This document shows, one piece after another, positions 1 through 7,579 of a stretch of 33,735 bases of DNA. Both the position numbers and the translations under genes were made by a program. Position 1 is the stretch's first letter. The number at the start of each line of letters is the position of its first letter. Origin of the DNA: Pseudomonadota bacterium (lineage in GTDB: Bacteria > Pseudomonadota > Gammaproteobacteria > Burkholderiales > SG8-39); NCBI GenBank assembly GCA_026399375.1, contig JAPLRD010000025.1, positions 1 through 33,735 of the forward strand, in the 5' to 3' direction. The notes under the pieces were generated by a model. It did not search any database, was not told the DNA's origin, and was given only the letters and a program-made list of their open reading frames with translations.

Positions 1-1262
1 GCCAGCTCGTCGCGATGCTCGATTCACCCACCACCGCGGCGGGGAATATCCACGTGGTCTACCTGAAGAACGCGGAAGCGGTGAAGCTGGCGGAAATCCT
101 GCGCGCGATCTATTCCGGCGAGGCCTCGGGTGGACTGTCCCGCCCGACCGGCACCCCGAACCCGGTGCCGCTGGGACAGCCGCAGGTGCAGGGCGCGCAG
201 ACGAGCGCGTCCATGCCCGGCATCATTCAGGCGGACGCAGCCACCAATTCGATCATCATCACCGCCCCCGACGCAATCTACAACAACCTGCGCGCAGCCC
301 TGGAAAAGCTGGACGTGCGCCGGGCGCAGGTGCATGTGGAGGCGCTGATCGCCGAGGTCACCGCCGACAAGGCGGCCGAATTCGGAGTGCAGTGGCAGGA
401 CCTCACCGGCGTCGGCAAGACCTCCGGCCAGATGTTCGGCGGCACCAATTTCGGCGGTGCGGGCCAGAACATACTCGGCGTCTCGCAGAATCCGACTTCG
501 GCCGGTCAGGGTCTGAACGTGGGCGTGATCAAGGGCACGATCACCGTGGGCGGCGCGCAGATACTGAACCTCGGCCTCTTGGCGCGCGCGCTGCAGACCG
601 ACGCCAACGCGAACATCCTGTCCACGCCGTCGCTGCTGACCCTGGACAACGAAGAAGCGAAAATCGTCATCGGCCAGAACGTGCCGTTCGTCACCGGCTC
701 CTACGCGGTGTCGGCGGCGGCCACGACGCCCACACCGTTTCAGACGGTGGAGCGCAAGGACGTCGGCCTCACCCTGCGCATCAAGCCGCAGATATCCGAG
801 GGCGGAGCGGTGCGGCTGCAGATCTTCCAGGAAGTGTCCAACGTGCAGGACAGCACCAACGCCTCGGGCATCATCACCAACAAGCGCTCGGTCGAATCGA
901 CGGTGCTGGTCGACGACGGTCAGATCGTGGTCATCGGCGGGTTGATCCAGGACTCGGTCAAGGACGGCGTGCAGAAGGTGCCCGGGCTGGGCGACATTCC
1001 CATCATCGGCAGCCTGTTCACCTACAACACGCGTTCGCGCAGCAAGACCAACCTCATGGTGTTCCTGCGGCCGACGCTGCTGCGCAGCGGGGATCGCGTA
1101 AACGTGCTCTCCAGCGATCGCTACGACTATATCCTGGGCGAACAGCTCAGGGCGAAGCCGGGCACGGCCAACCTTCCCGATTTCGGCTCTCCCGCCCTGC
1201 CGCAGCGCCAGAACGCGGAACCGGGCATACCGAACAAGCCCGCCATCGCCGCGCCGAAATGA
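1..1262 (+). CDS. gspD: Type II secretion secretin GspD (5' partial)
   Basis: C-terminal part of the outer-membrane secretin that forms the exit channel of the type II secretion system. The reading frame is open from the window edge (codons in frame from base 3), so the N-terminal signal and N0-N2 domains lie outside. What is visible begins in the N3 region (GNIHVVYLKNAEAVKLA), has the Ser/Gly/Pro-rich loop of N3, and then the full secretin domain. That domain includes an LSTPSLLTLDNEEAKI stretch and the hallmark VPGLGDIPIIGSLF near the end. The first internal ATG (base 15) is inside the domain and is not a real start. The stop overlaps the gspE start by ATGA, which implies translational coupling. 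A proline/alanine tail of about 40 residues follows the barrel and could be the S-domain/pilotin region; that is inference. Confidence 0.95.
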   Translation, partial: QLVAMLDSPTTAAGNIHVVYLKNAEAVKLAEILRAIYSGEASGGLSRPTGTPNPVPLGQPQVQGAQTSASMPGIIQADAATNSIIITAPDAIYNNLRAALEKLDVRRAQVHVEALIAEVTADKAAEFGVQWQDLTGVGKTSGQMFGGTNFGGAGQNILGVSQNPTSAGQGLNVGVIKGTITVGGAQILNLGLLARALQTDANANILSTPSLLTLDNEEAKIVIGQNVPFVTGSYAVSAAATTPTPFQTVERKDVGLTLRIKPQISEGGAVRLQIFQEVSNVQDSTNASGIITNKRSVESTVLVDDGQIVVIGGLIQDSVKDGVQKVPGLGDIPIIGSLFTYNTRSRSKTNLMVFLRPTLLRSGDRVNVLSSDRYDYILGEQLRAKPGTANLPDFGSPALPQRQNAEPGIPNKPAIAAPK

Positions 1263-2731
1263 GCGTCAGGCCCGCCGTTCCCTACGCATTTGCCAAGGCG
1301 AACGGCGTCGTCGTCACCTCGCTTGAGGACGGCATGGCGCAGGTGGCGGTGCGCAGCGGCGCGCAGGTCAGCGCGCTCGCCGAAGTGCGCCGTACGCTCG
1401 GCGTGCCGCTGCAGACGCGGCGCATCGGCGCGGACGAATTCGACGAACTCGTATCAGCCCTATACAACGCGGCCGATGCGGGCGCAGCCGCGCTCGCCGA
1501 CGATCTCGCGCAGGACCTGGACCTGGGCCGGCTGCTGCAGGAAATTCCCAGAATCGAGGACCTGCTCGAAAACCAGAACGACGCGCCGCTGATCCGGCTG
1601 ATCAACGCCTTGTTCACCCAGGCGCTGCGCGACGGCGCCTCCGACATCCACATCGAGCCGTTCGAGACGCGCTCGGTGGTGCGCCTTCGGATCGACGGCA
1701 CGCTGCGCGACCTGATCGAGCCGGCGCGCGCACTGCACGGTTCCATCGTGTCGCGCGTGAAAATCATGGCCCAGCTCGATATAGCGGAAAAGCGCCTGCC
1801 GCAGGACGGTCGCATCACGCTGCGCGTGGCGGGCAAGCCGATCGACGTGCGGGTATCGACGATTCCGACCGGGCACGGCGAACGCGTGGTGCTGCGCCTG
1901 CTTGACAAGCAGGCCGGCCGGCTCGACCTGTCCAAGCTCGGCATGGACGACACGACTCTCGCGCAGATGGACAAGCTGATCCGCGAGCCGCACGGCATCA
2001 TTCTCGTGACCGGCCCGACCGGGTCGGGCAAGACGACGACGCTCTACGCCGCGCTTTCCAGGCTGGATCCGAAGGCGCTCAACATCATGACGGTGGAGGA
2101 TCCGATCGAGTACGACCTCGACGGCATCAGCCAGACGCAGATCAATACCCGCATCGAAATGAGCTTCGCGCGCGCGCTGCGCACGATATTGCGCCAGGAC
2201 CCGGACGTGGTCATGATCGGTGAAATCCGCGACCTGGAAACGGCGCAGATCGCGGTGCAGGCGAGCCTGACCGGCCATCTGGTGTTCGCCACGCTGCACA
2301 CCAACGACGCGGTGAGCGCGGTGACGCGCCTGGTCGACATGGGTGTGGAGCCGTTCCTGCTCGCCTCCAGCCTGATCGGCGTCGGCGCGCAGCGGCTGGT
2401 GCGGCGACTGTGCCTGGAATGCCGCAAGCCCTTCACGGCCAAAGCGGCGCAGTTGAAGGCGCTGGGTTTCGCGCCCAGAAAAGGTACGTTCTTCACCGCC
2501 CAAGGCTGCCCCGCCTGCAACCATTCGGGTTACCGCGGACGCACCGGCATTTACGAATTGCTGACCGTCGACGACAGCTTGCGCCGGCTGATACACGACC
2601 GCTCCTCCGAGCAGGTGCTGCGCGATCACGCGGTGGCGCAGGGCATGCGCTCCTTGCGCGACGACGGCATGCGCTGGGCCGCCGAGGGCGCGATCAGCCT
2701 GGAAGAAGTGGTTCGCGTGACGCGCGAATAA
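1259..2731 (+). CDS. gspE: Type II secretion ATPase GspE
   Basis: Cytoplasmic hexameric ATPase that powers pseudopilus assembly. The start is the ATG at 1259, overlapping the gspD stop by four bases; the open frame runs further upstream only as an artefact inside gspD. The 490-residue product matches the family length. The N-terminal GspE-N region is short, followed by the catalytic core. Walker A is GPTGSGKTT at residues 252-260, an Asp box and Walker B (DPDVVMIGEIRD) follow, and a His box (FATLHTNDA) is present. The four-cysteine zinc motif is present as CLEC and, about 30 residues later, CPAC, which identifies GspE rather than the PilT type. The gene sits between gspD and gspF in one operon. 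Confidence 0.97.
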   Translation: MSVRPAVPYAFAKANGVVVTSLEDGMAQVAVRSGAQVSALAEVRRTLGVPLQTRRIGADEFDELVSALYNAADAGAAALADDLAQDLDLGRLLQEIPRIEDLLENQNDAPLIRLINALFTQALRDGASDIHIEPFETRSVVRLRIDGTLRDLIEPARALHGSIVSRVKIMAQLDIAEKRLPQDGRITLRVAGKPIDVRVSTIPTGHGERVVLRLLDKQAGRLDLSKLGMDDTTLAQMDKLIREPHGIILVTGPTGSGKTTTLYAALSRLDPKALNIMTVEDPIEYDLDGISQTQINTRIEMSFARALRTILRQDPDVVMIGEIRDLETAQIAVQASLTGHLVFATLHTNDAVSAVTRLVDMGVEPFLLASSLIGVGAQRLVRRLCLECRKPFTAKAAQLKALGFAPRKGTFFTAQGCPACNHSGYRGRTGIYELLTVDDSLRRLIHDRSSEQVLRDHAVAQGMRSLRDDGMRWAAEGAISLEEVVRVTRE

Positions 2732-2746
2732 CGACGGGCAGCCCCA

Positions 2747-3952
2747 ATGGAAGCATTCCGCTACGAGGCGCTGGACGGCGCGGGGCGCACGGTATCCGGT
2801 ATCGTTCAGGCCGATACGGCGCGCCAGGCGCGTGCGCAGCTGCGCGCGCAGGGCCTGCATCCCTCGGCCATCGATCTGGTGCGCGCAAAAGAGCGTGCAA
2901 GCGCCCCATGGGCGCGCGGCATTTCGTCCGACGAACTGAGCCTGGTCACAAGGCAGATGGCGACGCTGCTCGCTTCCGGCCTGACGATGGAGCAATCGCT
3001 CACCGCGTTGATCGAAGAGGCCGCGGTGCCGATGACGCGCGAGGTCCTGGGGGGCATCAAGGCCGAGATAACGGCCGGTCTTTCGCTCGCCGCGGCGATG
3101 GGCGCCTATGACAAGAGTTTCCCCGATTTTTATCGTGCGCTGGTGCACGGCGGCGAGGAGTCGGGCGCGCTGCCGACGGTGCTGCAGCACCTCGCCGATT
3201 ATCTCGACGCGCGCCAGGCGCTGAAGCAGAAGACCACGCTGGCGCTGCTCTATCCGGTCCTGGTCACGCTGGTCGCGGTCAGCATCGTCACCGGCCTGCT
3301 GGTGTTCGTCGTGCCGCAGATCGTGCAGGTGTTCCAGCAGTCGAAGCAAAGCCTGCCCCTGCTGACGCGCGTGCTCATCGCCGTCTCGGATTTTCTGCGC
3401 GTCATGTGGCCCTATATCGCGGTCGCGGGCGTGGGCGCAGTGGTCATGGTGCGCCTCGCGCTGCGCCGGGACGAGCCGCGCCGCCAATGGGACGGGATGC
3501 TGCTCAAGATGCCCTGGGCGGGGCAGTTGATCCGCGGCGTCAACACCTCGCGTTTCGCCAGCACCCTCGCCATCCTCGTCGGCGGCGGCGTGCCCCTGCT
3601 CTCCGCGCTCAATTCCGGCGCGCGCGTGATGACCAACACGGTGATGCGCGATGCGGTCGAAGGCGCGATCGAGCGCGTGCGCGAAGGCGAGGGCCTGGCG
3701 CGCGCCCTGGGCGCGACGCACGCGTTTCCGCCGCTGATGGTGCACCTGGTCGCGAGCGGCGAAGTGAGCGGCAAGCTGGAGCAGATGCTGCAGCGCGCCG
3801 CCGCGCTCGAAACGCAGGCGCTGGAGCGGCGCCTGGCGGTGTTCCTGACCCTGCTCGAACCGGTGATGATTCTCGTCATGGGCGGGGTCGTGCTCATGAT
3901 CGTGCTTGCAATCCTGCTGCCTATCATCGAGATCAACCAGCTCGTGCACTGA
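2747..3952 (+). CDS. gspF: Type II secretion inner-membrane protein GspF
   Basis: Polytopic inner-membrane platform protein that works with GspE. The product is 401 residues, the normal length. The opening MEAFRYEALDGAGRTVSG is the typical GspF N-terminus. Two repeated GspF/T2SF domains follow (about residues 65-190 and 270-390). Three hydrophobic spans are visible, around residues 165-195, 220-240 and 365-395; the last ends in a conserved-looking LPIIEINQLVH tail. The ATG lies 15 bases after gspE with only a weak ribosome site. This is the last T2SS gene here: the next gene downstream is convergent, so gspC and gspG-N must lie elsewhere or upstream of the window. Confidence 0.96.
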   Translation: MEAFRYEALDGAGRTVSGIVQADTARQARAQLRAQGLHPSAIDLVRAKERASAPWARGISSDELSLVTRQMATLLASGLTMEQSLTALIEEAAVPMTREVLGGIKAEITAGLSLAAAMGAYDKSFPDFYRALVHGGEESGALPTVLQHLADYLDARQALKQKTTLALLYPVLVTLVAVSIVTGLLVFVVPQIVQVFQQSKQSLPLLTRVLIAVSDFLRVMWPYIAVAGVGAVVMVRLALRRDEPRRQWDGMLLKMPWAGQLIRGVNTSRFASTLAILVGGGVPLLSALNSGARVMTNTVMRDAVEGAIERVREGEGLARALGATHAFPPLMVHLVASGEVSGKLEQMLQRAAALETQALERRLAVFLTLLEPVMILVMGGVVLMIVLAILLPIIEINQLVH

Positions 3953-3989
3953 ACAGAGCCGAGAATCGATTTCCTCGAAGCCGACGATT

Positions 3990-4652
3990 TCAGGCCAACA
4001 CGCGCCTGAGCCAGTTCGCAATGTCGGCGATTTCCTGCGGGCAAACCGAATGCTCCATCCGGTATTCGCGCCATTCCGGCGCGTAACCCAGTTGCTGCAG
4101 CAGGTCGTGCGACGCAATGGCGCGCGCGACCCGAATCATCGGATCGTGGGTTCCGTGGGCCATGAAAATCGGCACGTCACGGTTGGCAGGGCTGACCTCT
4201 GCCGCCAGTGCGTCGGCGACGGGCACGTAAGTCGAGAGGGCCATGATGCCCGCCAGCCGCTCGGAGTGCCGCAAACCGGTATGCAGCGCGATGGCGCCCC
4301 CCTGCGAGAATCCTGCAAGCACGATGCGGCTCGCGGTGATGCCTCGCGCTTTCTCGCGCGCCAGCAGGGCTTCCACGCTTTTCTGCGAAGCACGCACGCC
4401 CGCTTCGTCTTCGCGCCGGATGGCGGCATCGCTGATGTCGTACCAGGCGCGCATGACGTAGCCGCCGTTGATGGTCACAGGCATCGTCGGGGCGTGCGGG
4501 AAGATGTAGCGCACGCCTATAGGTAGTTTGATTTCGTCGGCCAGGGGCGCGAAATCGCCGCCGTCCGCGCCCAGGCCGTGCAGCCAGATGACGCTGGCCT
4601 GCGGGTCGGGCGCAGTCTCGATCTCTATGGTTTCCAGCGGCGCTGCGCTCAC
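3990..4652 (-). CDS. Alpha/beta-hydrolase carboxylesterase (phospholipase/carboxylesterase family)
   Basis: Cytoplasmic esterase of the Abhydrolase_2 (EstB/YpfH-like) family, 220 residues. The start is GTG at 4652, overlapping the mog TGA stop as GTGA; the open frame extends upstream but that part is mog in another frame. The oxyanion-hole segment WLHGLGADGGDF is at residues 23-34. The nucleophile elbow is GFSQGGA with Ser116. The acid is in GTHDPMI and the histidine in YRMEHSV near the C-terminus, completing a Ser-Asp-His triad. No signal peptide is seen. It is converging on gspF but is probably unrelated to secretion; the overlap with mog implies co-translation. The physiological substrate cannot be read from sequence; enzymes of this family hydrolyse short acyl esters. 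Confidence 0.92.
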   Translation of the reverse strand: MSAAPLETIEIETAPDPQASVIWLHGLGADGGDFAPLADEIKLPIGVRYIFPHAPTMPVTINGGYVMRAWYDISDAAIRREDEAGVRASQKSVEALLAREKARGITASRIVLAGFSQGGAIALHTGLRHSERLAGIMALSTYVPVADALAAEVSPANRDVPIFMAHGTHDPMIRVARAIASHDLLQQLGYAPEWREYRMEHSVCPQEIADIANWLRRVLA

Positions 4653-5287
4653 GGTGACGATTCCTTCTTCGGCCGGATCGCGGACTTCGGGCGGAAGGCC
4701 TTGATCACGCTCTCGTCGGTCTCGATGTACGGCCCGCCGATGAGGTCGATGCAATAGGGCACGGCGGCGAATATGCCGGGTACGATCTGCTTGCCCTCTT
4801 TGTCCTTGAGGCCTTCCAGCGTTTCCTTGATCGATTTCGGCTGTCCCGGCAGGTTGATGACCAGGCAGCCGGTTCTGGGACCGCCGCCTGGCCGGCGATA
4901 GCGGATCACCGCCACCTGGCGCGAGAGGATCGCCGTGGGCACGAATTCGAGGCTGATCCGGCGCATCTGCTCGCCGAAGCCGGGCATGAGCTTGTGCGCG
5001 ATCGCGAGCGTGGCTTCGGGCGTGACGTCGCGCTCGGCCGGGCCGGTGCCGCCGGTGGTGAGCACGAGGTGGCAGCCGGCGTCATCGACCAATTCGATCA
5101 GCGTCTTCTCGATCACCGGCTGCTCGTCCGGAATCAGTCGCTTTTCTACGCGCCAGGCCGGGCCGGTGATCGCTTTGCCGAAAAAATCTTCCAGCGCCGG
5201 GATGCCTTCGTCCCTGTACACGCCGGCCGAGGCGCGGTCGCTGATGGAAACAAGGCCGATTAATAGGGTGTCGTGGTTGTCTTGCAT
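4649..5287 (-). CDS. mog: Molybdopterin adenylyltransferase (MogA type)
   Basis: Activates molybdopterin by adenylylation before molybdenum insertion. The 212-residue product starts MQDNHDTLLIGLVSISDRAS. The start at 5287 is preferred over an upstream ATG (5311) because AGAGG lies seven bases before it. The family signature TTGGTGPAERDVTPEA is intact, followed by PGFGEQMRRIS and, near the C-terminus, a substrate loop (NLPGQPKSIKETL). The length is slightly above the E. coli MogA length, with a basic C-terminal tail. It is followed directly by the esterase (GTGA overlap). Molybdenum-hydroxylase maturation genes (xdhC and mocA-like) occur about 22 kb away in the same window, consistent with molybdoenzymes in this organism. 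Confidence 0.93.
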   Translation of the reverse strand: MQDNHDTLLIGLVSISDRASAGVYRDEGIPALEDFFGKAITGPAWRVEKRLIPDEQPVIEKTLIELVDDAGCHLVLTTGGTGPAERDVTPEATLAIAHKLMPGFGEQMRRISLEFVPTAILSRQVAVIRYRRPGGGPRTGCLVINLPGQPKSIKETLEGLKDKEGKQIVPGIFAAVPYCIDLIGGPYIETDESVIKAFRPKSAIRPKKESSP

Positions 5288-5306
5288 AGGTATGCCTCTA
5301 AGAAAC

Positions 5307-5397
5307 GTCATTCTGACACTGAAGGATCTGTGTCTCTTGCTCTATGAAAAGCAGATTTCTCGCGAAGTTTATCCCCGGAGGGGGACTCGAAATGACA
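5307..5397. repeat. Degenerate dispersed inverted-repeat element (TGTCATT...GAAATCT type)
   Basis: The 155-base gap between darP and mog holds two ends that look like arms of a widespread intergenic palindrome. The left arm is GTCATTCTGA...GAAGGATCT (5307-5329). The right arm, read on the minus strand, is TGTCATTTCGAG...GAGAAATCT (5397-5353), with a CCCC-GGA-GGGG mini-hairpin inside. The resemblance to the common TGTCATTTCGAGCG/GAGAAATCT repeats is from memory. The arms have drifted and no longer pair perfectly. The element would lie in the leader or promoter region of mog. Confidence 0.45.
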
Positions 5398-5442
5398 GCT
5401 GCGGATACTGGTGGCCCATTTGTTCAGCCTAGGTGCAAAGCC

Positions 5443-5952
5443 TCACGCGTCGGTAGCCGGCTCTTCCGTCGTCATGTCTCGCAGCACCCGGAACAGTTCG
5501 CGATAGCTCTTCGGCGGCAGGGCCGCACCTTGTTCGCGCCGCGCGTTTCGTATCAGGGAGCGCAGCTTCTGGCTGTCCGCGCCCGGGTACTGGCCCAAGA
5601 AGCGCTCCAGTGCCGGGTCTCCGGCCAACAGTTCGTCGCGCCAGCGCTCCAGGTTGTGCAGCTGCGCCGTGTGCTCGCGCCCCTGGCCGCGCCATTCCTC
5701 CAAGCGCTCGCGTATCGGATCCGCGTCGGTGTCGCGCATCACGCGGCCGATGTACTGCAGCTGGCGCCGCTTCGCCTCGTGCTTGGTCAGCCGTTTGGCC
5801 TCCAGCACGGCTTCCAGCAGATCCTGCGGCAGCTGCATGGAGTTCAGCTGCTGCTCGTTGAGATCGACCAGCTGCGCGCCGAGGTTCTGCAGGGCGGTCA
5901 TGTCCCGTTTGCGGCTGGATTTGCTGGGTGGTTGGTCGGGTTCGTCTTGCAT
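5443..5952 (-). CDS. darP: Ribosome-associated protein DarP/YjgA (DUF615)
   Basis: Small helical protein that associates with late 50S ribosomal precursors and assists maturation in E. coli. The 169-residue length fits the family. It starts MQDEPDQPPSKSSRKRDM, the acidic/basic leader typical of YjgA, and has family segments such as LTKHEAKRRQLQYIGRVMRD and a C-terminal KSYRELFRVLRDM. It is charged throughout, with no signal or membrane segment. It is divergent from pmbA across about 115 bases, the same pairing found in E. coli and many proteobacteria, which supports both calls. The downstream partner is mog, separated by a degenerate repeat. Confidence 0.93.
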   Translation of the reverse strand: MQDEPDQPPSKSSRKRDMTALQNLGAQLVDLNEQQLNSMQLPQDLLEAVLEAKRLTKHEAKRRQLQYIGRVMRDTDADPIRERLEEWRGQGREHTAQLHNLERWRDELLAGDPALERFLGQYPGADSQKLRSLIRNARREQGAALPPKSYRELFRVLRDMTTEEPATDA

Positions 5953-5977
5953 GGCGCCGGGTGAGGAGGGTTCGACC

Positions 5978-5986
5978 TGCTATGAT
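5978..5986 (+). promoter_or_regulatory. Candidate extended -10 promoter for pmbA
   Basis: TGC followed by TATGAT (5981-5986) forms an extended -10 element about 80 bases upstream of the pmbA ATG. No convincing -35 box is present at 16-18 bases, as is common for extended -10 promoters. It is prediction by eye only. Confidence 0.35.
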
Positions 5987-6068
5987 AATGGTTTTTTGCA
6001 AGGGCATATCGCGCTTCGCGCGTTGGCCTCCCCTGAAACTTCGCCTTTCGGATCGCACCCCCTTACCA

Positions 6069-7412
6069 ATGGCAACATCATCGCGTTTTACCCATCCGCT
6101 CGACACCCTGAGGCAGATCGCCACCGACTTGTTGCGCCAGGCCGCTGCGCAAGGCGCAAGCGCGTGCGAGGTCGACGTGTCCGAGGGCTACGGCCAGACG
6201 GCCGTGGTGCGCAAGGGCGAAGTCGAGACCATCGAATACAACCGCGACAAGAGCATAGGCGTCACCGCCTACCTCGGGCAGCGCAAGGGCTTCGCCAGCA
6301 CGTCCGATTTTTCGCCCAAGGCGCTCACCGACACGGTGGCCGCGGCGGTCAGCATCGCGCGCTTTACCGCGAGCGACGACTGCGCCGGCCTGGCCGAACC
6401 GGAAATGATGGCGCGCGAGATTCATGACCTCGACCTGTTCCACCCCTGGAATCTGCCTATCGACGAGGCGATCGAGCGCGCGCGGACGTGCGAAGCCGCC
6501 GCCTTCGCCCTCGATCCGCGCATCGTCAATTCAGAAGGGACGGGCGTCTCCACCCAGCAGCACCAGTTCGTGGTCGCCAATTCCAACGGCTTTGCCGCCG
6601 GCTATCCGACCACGCGCCATTACCTCTCCTGCGCCGTGATCGCCGCCCAGAACGGCGCCATGCAGCGCGACGACTGGTACGCGGAAGCGCGCTCCGCGCG
6701 CGATCTGCCTGCGGGCGAGGCGGTGGGGCGCTACGCCGGGCAGCGCGCGCTGGCGCGATTGAAAAGCCGCAAGCTGAAGACCATGAAGGTTCCGGTACTG
6801 TTCGAGGCCCCCATGGCGGGCGGCCTGATTTCGGGCTTCGTCAGCGCGGTGAGCGGCGGCAGCCTCTATCGCAAGACTTCGTTTTTGCTCGACAGCCTGG
6901 GCAAGCAGGTGTTCTCGCCGCTGGTGCAGTTGAGCGAGCGGCCGCACCAGAAAAAAGGGCTGGCGAGCTGCTATTTCGACGACGACGGCGTTGCCACGCA
7001 TGCACGTGACGTGGTGAAGGACGGCGTGCTGCAGGGCTATTTCCTCGGCACCTATTCGGCGCGCAAACTCGGCATGAAAAGCACCGGCAACGCCGGCGGC
7101 AGCCACAACCTGATTGTCCGGAGCGGCGACCTGGACCTTCCGGGGCTGCTGAAGAAAATGGGCCGCGGCCTGTTCGTCACCGACCTGATGGGGCAGGGCA
7201 TCAACATGGTCACCGGCGACTATTCGCGCGGCGCGGCCGGCTACTGGGTCGAAGGCGGGCAGATTCAGTACCCGGTGGAAGAGATCACCATCGCCGGCAA
7301 TCTGCGCGACATGTTCAAGGGCATCGTGGCGATCGGCAACGACGAACTCACGCGCGGATCGCGCCGCTGCGGGTCCATCCTCATCGACCGCATGACCATC
7401 GCCGGGAATTGA
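6069..7412 (+). CDS. pmbA: Metalloprotease PmbA (TldE)
   Basis: Subunit of the TldD/TldE (PmbA) heterodimeric metalloprotease that degrades unfolded peptides and trims peptide natural products such as microcins. The start ATG at 6069 gives MATSSRFTHPLDTLRQ and 447 residues, the family length; the frame is open further upstream but overlaps the divergent darP. The family segments GRKGEVETIEYNRDKSIGV-like, EGTGVSTQQHQFVVANSNGF and the C-terminal DLMGQGINMVTGDYSRGAAGYW are present. The HExxxH zinc motif belongs to the TldD partner, which is not in this window. The gene ends just before a REP-type inverted repeat. Confidence 0.95.
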   Translation: MATSSRFTHPLDTLRQIATDLLRQAAAQGASACEVDVSEGYGQTAVVRKGEVETIEYNRDKSIGVTAYLGQRKGFASTSDFSPKALTDTVAAAVSIARFTASDDCAGLAEPEMMAREIHDLDLFHPWNLPIDEAIERARTCEAAAFALDPRIVNSEGTGVSTQQHQFVVANSNGFAAGYPTTRHYLSCAVIAAQNGAMQRDDWYAEARSARDLPAGEAVGRYAGQRALARLKSRKLKTMKVPVLFEAPMAGGLISGFVSAVSGGSLYRKTSFLLDSLGKQVFSPLVQLSERPHQKKGLASCYFDDDGVATHARDVVKDGVLQGYFLGTYSARKLGMKSTGNAGGSHNLIVRSGDLDLPGLLKKMGRGLFVTDLMGQGINMVTGDYSRGAAGYWVEGGQIQYPVEEITIAGNLRDMFKGIVAIGNDELTRGSRRCGSILIDRMTIAGN

Positions 7413-7426
7413 TTCTGGCAATCGCT

Positions 7427-7497
7427 GGTCGCGGCGAGGGCGCCGCTCCTACGAAAGCCGGCGCCGCCGTTGTAGGAGCGGCGCCCTCGCCGCGATC
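7427..7497. repeat. REP/REPIN-type inverted repeat (perfect 24-bp arms)
   Basis: Arms at 7429-7452 and 7472-7495 are exact reverse complements over 24 bases, separated by a 19-base GC-rich loop; pairing resumes one base further out (7427 with 7497). The arm core (CTCCTAC / GTAGGAG next to GGCGCC and CGCGGCGAGGG) is the kind of sequence seen in dispersed REP elements mobilised by RAYT transposases. It sits between the convergent ends of pmbA and dctP, the usual place for such elements. Transcripts from either side would form a very stable hairpin. No RAYT gene is in the window. Confidence 0.8.
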
Positions 7498-7523
7498 ATA
7501 TCTTCGCAAATAAACGTCATTGC

Positions 7524-7552
7524 AAAAAAAGACCGGGCATCGCTGCCCGGTC
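7524..7552 (-). terminator. Intrinsic terminator of the TRAP operon
   Basis: A perfect 9-bp stem (GACCGGGCA, 7531-7539, with TGCCCGGTC, 7544-7552) and a 4-base loop is followed on the minus strand by seven T residues (A-run at 7524-7530). It lies 27 bases beyond the dctP stop codon. This is a textbook rho-independent terminator for minus-strand transcription. Confidence 0.85.
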
Positions 7553-7579
7553 CGGTGTTGCCGATGTCGCTTTGAAACT

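Noticed and set aside
392-1258. Long upstream extension of the gspE open frame
   Set aside because: It lies within gspD in another frame and has no family character; the ATGA overlap marks the true start at 1259.
1460-4117. 885-residue minus-strand open frame opposite gspE and gspF
   Set aside because: His/Arg/Gln-rich composition is typical of an antisense shadow in GC-rich DNA, with no recognisable domain.
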